DNA of 64,000 bases from Ligustrum vulgare (taxonomy: Eukaryota > Streptophyta > Magnoliopsida > Lamiales > Oleaceae): the NCBI GenBank assembly GCA_963555705.1, contig OY743180.1, positions 33,884,129 through 33,948,128 of the forward strand. The letters are read 5' to 3'. The notes below the pieces were generated by a model. It was given only the letters and a program-made list of their open reading frames with translations. It did no database searches and was not told where the DNA came from. The position numbers and the translations under genes were made by a program. Of this stretch, positions 60,501 to 64,000 are shown in pieces. Numbering within the stretch: the first letter of the stretch is position 1; each line of letters begins with the position of its first letter.

Positions 60501-61450
60501 TAAATGAAACAATTCTTCTAAGAGGCCTTAAAGGGAGAATGTTTTTTAATATAGTACCCTCAAACCTTTTTCCGAGTATTTTACCATAGCATCTTTTTAA
60601 TAAATTCGTATTAACCGTTAGTTTTAATTAATATACGTTTTTAAAGTTTTTTCTTTTTATTTTCTAGTTCTAAATATAAATATTTTTCAAGTATATATAA
60701 TCAAAAACTCTTCAATTTCTCACTAAAAAATCTTTTAAATAAAATAAAAAACACTGTTATAATTTGTGATTTCTGATACTTTCTTCAATCAAATGGAGAA
60801 AAAAAATGAGGACTTCTTGAATTAATTTTTTTCATTCATATGACAATTTTTTTTTTTTTAATTTAACAATTCTTCTAAGAGGCCTTAAAGGGAGAATGTT
60901 TTTTAATATAGTACCCTCAAACCTTTTTCCGAGTATTTTACCATCACATCTTTTTAATAAATTCGTATTAACCGTTAGTTTTAATTAATATACGTTTTTA
61001 AAGTTTTTTCTTTTTATTTTCTAGTTCTAAATATAAATATTTTTCAAGTATATATAATCAAAAACTCTTCAATTTCTCACTAAAAAATCTTTTAAATAAA
61101 ATAAAAAACACTGTTATAATTTGTGATTTCTGATACTTTCTTCAATCAAAGGGAGAAAAAAAATGAGGACTTCTTGAATTAATTTTTTTCATTCACATGA
61201 CAATTTTTTTTTTTTTTTTAAATGAAACAATTCTTCTAAGAGGCCTTAAAGGGAGAATGTTTTTTAATATATTACCCTCAAAACTTTTTCTTTTTTAATA
61301 AATTCGTATTAACCGTTAGTTTTAATTAATATACATTTTTCAATATTTATTTATTTTTATTTTCTTATTCTAAATAAAAATATTTTTCAAATATATATAA
61401 TCTAGACTCTTCAATTTCTCACTAAAAAATCTTTTAAATAAAATAAAAAA
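57593..61450 (+). repeat. 2.8-kb repeat block with CATAGCATC marker
   Basis: Monomer starts: 57593 A, 57952 A, 58309 Ba, 58652 A, 59007 B', 59342 A, 59698 B, 60041 A, 60395 A, 60752 A, 61109 Ba. TTTTACCATAGCATC occurs only in 57593 and 60395, and TTTTTCTTTTTTAATAAATT only in 58309 and 61109, so 57593-58651 and 60395-61450 are copies about 2,800 bp apart. The B at 59698 has lost one A from TTAATTAATATAC, which opens a spurious 69-codon frame (see rejected items). Confidence 0.88.
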
Positions 61451-64000
61451 CACTGTTATAATTTGTGATTTCTGATACTTTCTTCAATCAAAGGGAGAAA
61501 AAAATGAGGACTTCTTGAATTAATTTTTTTCATTCCTATGACAATTTTTTTTTTAAATGAAACAATTCTTCTAAGAGGCCTTAAAGGGAGAATGTTTTTT
61601 AATATAGTACCCTCAAACCTTTTTTCGAGTATTTTACCATCGCATCTTTTTAATAAATTCGTATTAACCGTTAGTTTTAATTAATATACGTTTTTAAAGT
61701 TTTTTCTTTTTATTTACTAGTTCTAAATATAAATATTTTTCAAGTATATATAATCAAAAACTCTTCAATTTCTCACTAAAAAATCTTTTAAATAAAACAA
61801 AAAACACTGTTATAATTTGTGATTTCTGATACTTTCTTCAATCAAAGGGAGAAAAAAAATGAGGACTTCTTGAATTAATTTTTTTCATTCACATGACAAT
61901 TTTTTTTTTTAAATGAAACAATTCTTCTAAGAGGCGTTAAAGGGAGAATGTTTTTTAATATATTACCCTCAAACCTTTTTCTTTTTAATAAATTCGTATT
62001 AACCGTTAGTTTTAATTAATATACATTTTTCAATATTTATTTATTTTTATTTTCTTATTCTAAATAAAAATATTTTTCAAATATATATAATCTAGACTCT
62101 TCAATTTCTCACTAAAAAATCTTTTAAATAAAATAAAAAACACTGTTATAATTTGTGATTTCTGATACTTTCTTCAATCAAAGGGAGAAAAAAATGAGGA
62201 CTTCTTGAATTAATTTTTTTCATTCATATGACAATTTTTTTTTTTAAATGAAACAATTCTTCTAAGAGGCCTTAAAGGGAGAATGTTTTTTAATATAGTA
62301 CCCTCAAACCTTTTTCCGAGTATTTTACCATCGCATCTTTTTAATAAATTCGTATTAACCGTTAGTTTTAATTAATATACGTTTTTAAAGTTTTTTCTTT
62401 TTATTTACTAGTTCTAAATATAAATATTTTTCAAGTATATATAATCAAAAACTCTTCAATTTCTCACTAAAAAATCTTTTAAATAAAACAAAAAACACTG
62501 TTATAATTTGTGATTTCTGATACTTTCTTCAATCAAAGGGAGAAAAAAAATGAGGACTTCTTGAATTAATTTTTTTCATTCATATAACAATTTTTTTTTT
62601 AAATGAAACAATTCTTCTAAGAGGCGTTAAAGGGAGAATGTTTTTTAATATATTACCCTCAAACCTTTTTCTTTTTAATAAATTCGTATTAACCGTTAGT
62701 TTTAATTAATATACATTTTTCAATATTTATTTATTTTTATTTTCTTATTCTAAATAAAAGTATTTTTCAAATATATATAATCTAAACTCTTCAATTTCTA
62801 GTTGAAAAGACATTTAAATAAAATAAACAACTCTGTTATAATTTGTGATTTCTGATACTTTCTTCAATCAAAGGGAGAAAAAAAATGAGGACTTCTTGAA
62901 TTAATTTTTTTCATTCGTATAACAATTTTTTTTTAAATGAAACAATTCTTCTAAGAGGCCTTAAAGGGAGAATGTTTTTTAATATAGTACCCTCAAACCT
63001 TTTTCCGAGTATTTTACCATCGCATCTTTTTAATAAATTCGTATTAACCGTTAGTTTTAATTAATATACGTTTTTAAAGTTTTTTCTTTTTATTTACTAG
63101 TTCTAAATATAAATATTTTTCAAGTATATATAATCAAAAACTCTTCAATTTCTCACTAAAAAATCTTTTAAATAAAACAAAAAACACTGTTATAATTTGT
63201 GATTTCTGATACTTTCTTCAATCAAAGGGAGAAAAAAAATGAGGACTTCTTGAATTAATTTTTTTCATTCACATGACAATTTTTTTTTTAAATGAAACAA
63301 TTCTTCTAAGAGGCGTTAAAGGGAGAATGTTTTTTAATATATTACCCTCAAACCTTTTTCTTTTTAATAAATTCGTATTAACCGTTAGTTTTAATTAATA
63401 TACATTTTTCAATATTTATTTATTTTTATTTTCTTATTCTAAATAAAAATATTTTTCAAATATATATAATCTAGACTCTTCAATTTCTCACTAAAAAATC
63501 TTTTAAATAAAATAAAAAACACTGTTATAATTTGTGATTTCTGATACTTTCTTCAATCAAAGGGAGAAAAAAATGAGGACTTCTTGAATTAATTTTTTTC
63601 ATTCCTATGACAATTTTTTTTTTTAAATGAAACAATTCTTCTAAGAGGCCTTAAAGGGAGAATGTTTTTTAATATAGTACCCTCAAACCTTTTTCCGAGT
63701 ATTTTACCATCGCATCTTTTTAATAAATTCGTATTAACCGTTAGTTTTAATTAATATACGTTTTTAAAGTTTTTTCTTTTTATTTACTAGTTCTAAATAT
63801 AAATATTTTTCAAGTATATATAATCAAAAACTCTTCAATTTCTCACTAAAAAATCTTTTAAATAAAACAAAAAACACTGTTATAATTTGTGATTTCTGAT
63901 ACTTTCTTCAATCAAAGGGAGAAAAAAAATGAGGACTTCTTGAATTAATTTTTTTCATTCATATAACAATTTTTTTTTTAAATGAAACAATTCTTCTAAG
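61451..64000 (+). repeat. A/Ba dimers at the right edge
   Basis: Monomer starts: 61451 A, 61805 Ba, 62141 A, 62496 B, 62831 A, 63185 Ba, 63520 A, 63875 B (cut at the window edge). A(CATTCCTATGAC) plus Ba pairs repeat with about 690-bp steps. 61451-62830 has the same order and marks as 52386 to 53786 minus one A, about 9.07 kb upstream. The array runs off the window without any sign of ending. Confidence 0.9.

Larger units (their letters stand above)
1..64000 (+). repeat. AT-rich A/B satellite array filling the window
   Basis: About 184 tandem copies of one satellite family run from the first base to the last. All copies are in the same orientation and abut directly. Two main monomers, A (about 355 bp) and B (about 335 bp), share the same head (CACTGTTATAATTTGTG, then a GGGAGAAAAAAAATGAGG region) and differ mainly in a 21-bp block and in the last 150 bp or so. 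The first 10 bases are the end of an A-like monomer and the last 126 bases begin a B monomer, so the array continues on both sides. I found no inverted monomer, no mobile element, no tRNA or rRNA, and no credible coding region. Arrays like this are normally heterochromatic and often centromeric; that is inference, because no unique flank is present. Confidence 0.98.

Noticed and set aside
1..64000. CRISPR array (many direct repeats)
   Set aside because: The repeats are 335-356 bp, contiguous and without unique spacers. CRISPR repeats are short and separated by unique spacers of similar length.
1..64000. Drosophila 1.688 (359-bp) or Tribolium TCAST (about 360-bp) satellite by length
   Set aside because: Only the unit length is similar. 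I see no recognisable sequence match to what I know of these families, so no taxon was assigned.
1..64000. Inverted repeats or an embedded transposon or retrotransposon
   Set aside because: All monomers keep the + orientation and their starts account for every base; the only major length anomaly (1057-1649) is a deletion, not an insertion.
1..64000. Mitochondrial, plastid or bacterial AT-rich DNA
   Set aside because: No tRNA, rRNA or protein gene occurs in 64 kb, and homogeneous HOR satellite of this size is not a feature of those genomes.

Overview
The whole 64 kb window is one uninterrupted satellite DNA array. I see no gene, RNA gene, transposon or unique sequence. About 184 monomers lie head to tail, all in the same orientation, with no spacer. 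The sequence is very AT-rich: a hand count over one long monomer gives about 22% G+C. Homogeneous arrays of this size with nested higher-order repeats (HORs) are typical of eukaryotic centromeric or pericentromeric heterochromatin in a long-read assembly. I do not recognise the monomer and cannot name the organism; centromeric identity is inference.

Convention: each monomer starts at the C of CACTG or CTCTG that precedes TTATAATTTGTG. A is the long type (353-365 bp). It reads ATAGTACCCTC and carries a 21-bp block (CGAG..CATC) that B lacks; its tail is TTCAAGTATATATAATCA..TTTCTCACT. B is the short type (334-345 bp). It reads ATATTACCCTC, lacks the 21-bp block, and its tail is CAAATATATATAATCTAA..TTTCTAGTTGAAAAG. 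B' is a B subtype with GAGGACTTAAAG, TTAGTATATTACTCTC and a CTCGTTGAAATT tail. BA is a 335-bp B with an A tail, switching at TATTTTTCAA. Ba is a B with TCTAGACTC or TCTGGACTC followed by an A-like tail. By eye I count about 100 A, 14 BA, 12 Ba, 12 B' and the rest B.

Layout: 1-1985, a broken tetramer copy with a mosaic monomer and a 98-bp deletion. 1986-4749, two 1,382-bp tetramers. 4750-8548, mixed A/B/B' with a BB couplet and an A/B hybrid. 8549-24628, A-rich arrays built from a roughly 8.04-kb register with local 1.75-kb pentamers and 1.39-kb tetramers. 24629-29875, dimer and trimer expansions. 29876-32971, plain 690-bp AB dimers. 32972-39183, mixed, including a block that matches 4414-7166. 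39184-48903, two 4,860-bp 14-monomer HORs. 47166-51693, 1,739-bp pentamers. 51694-64000, A/Ba/B' arrays with 1,046-bp trimers and 2.8-kb repeats.

The array has grown by repeated local unequal exchange at several scales, leaving hybrid monomers and private markers that date the events relative to one another. The most suggestive functional element is a 17-bp motif in nearly every monomer (ATTCGTATTAACCGTTA). It matches 7 of the 9 core positions of the mammalian CENP-B box and, in B monomers, holds the only consistently present CpG sites.
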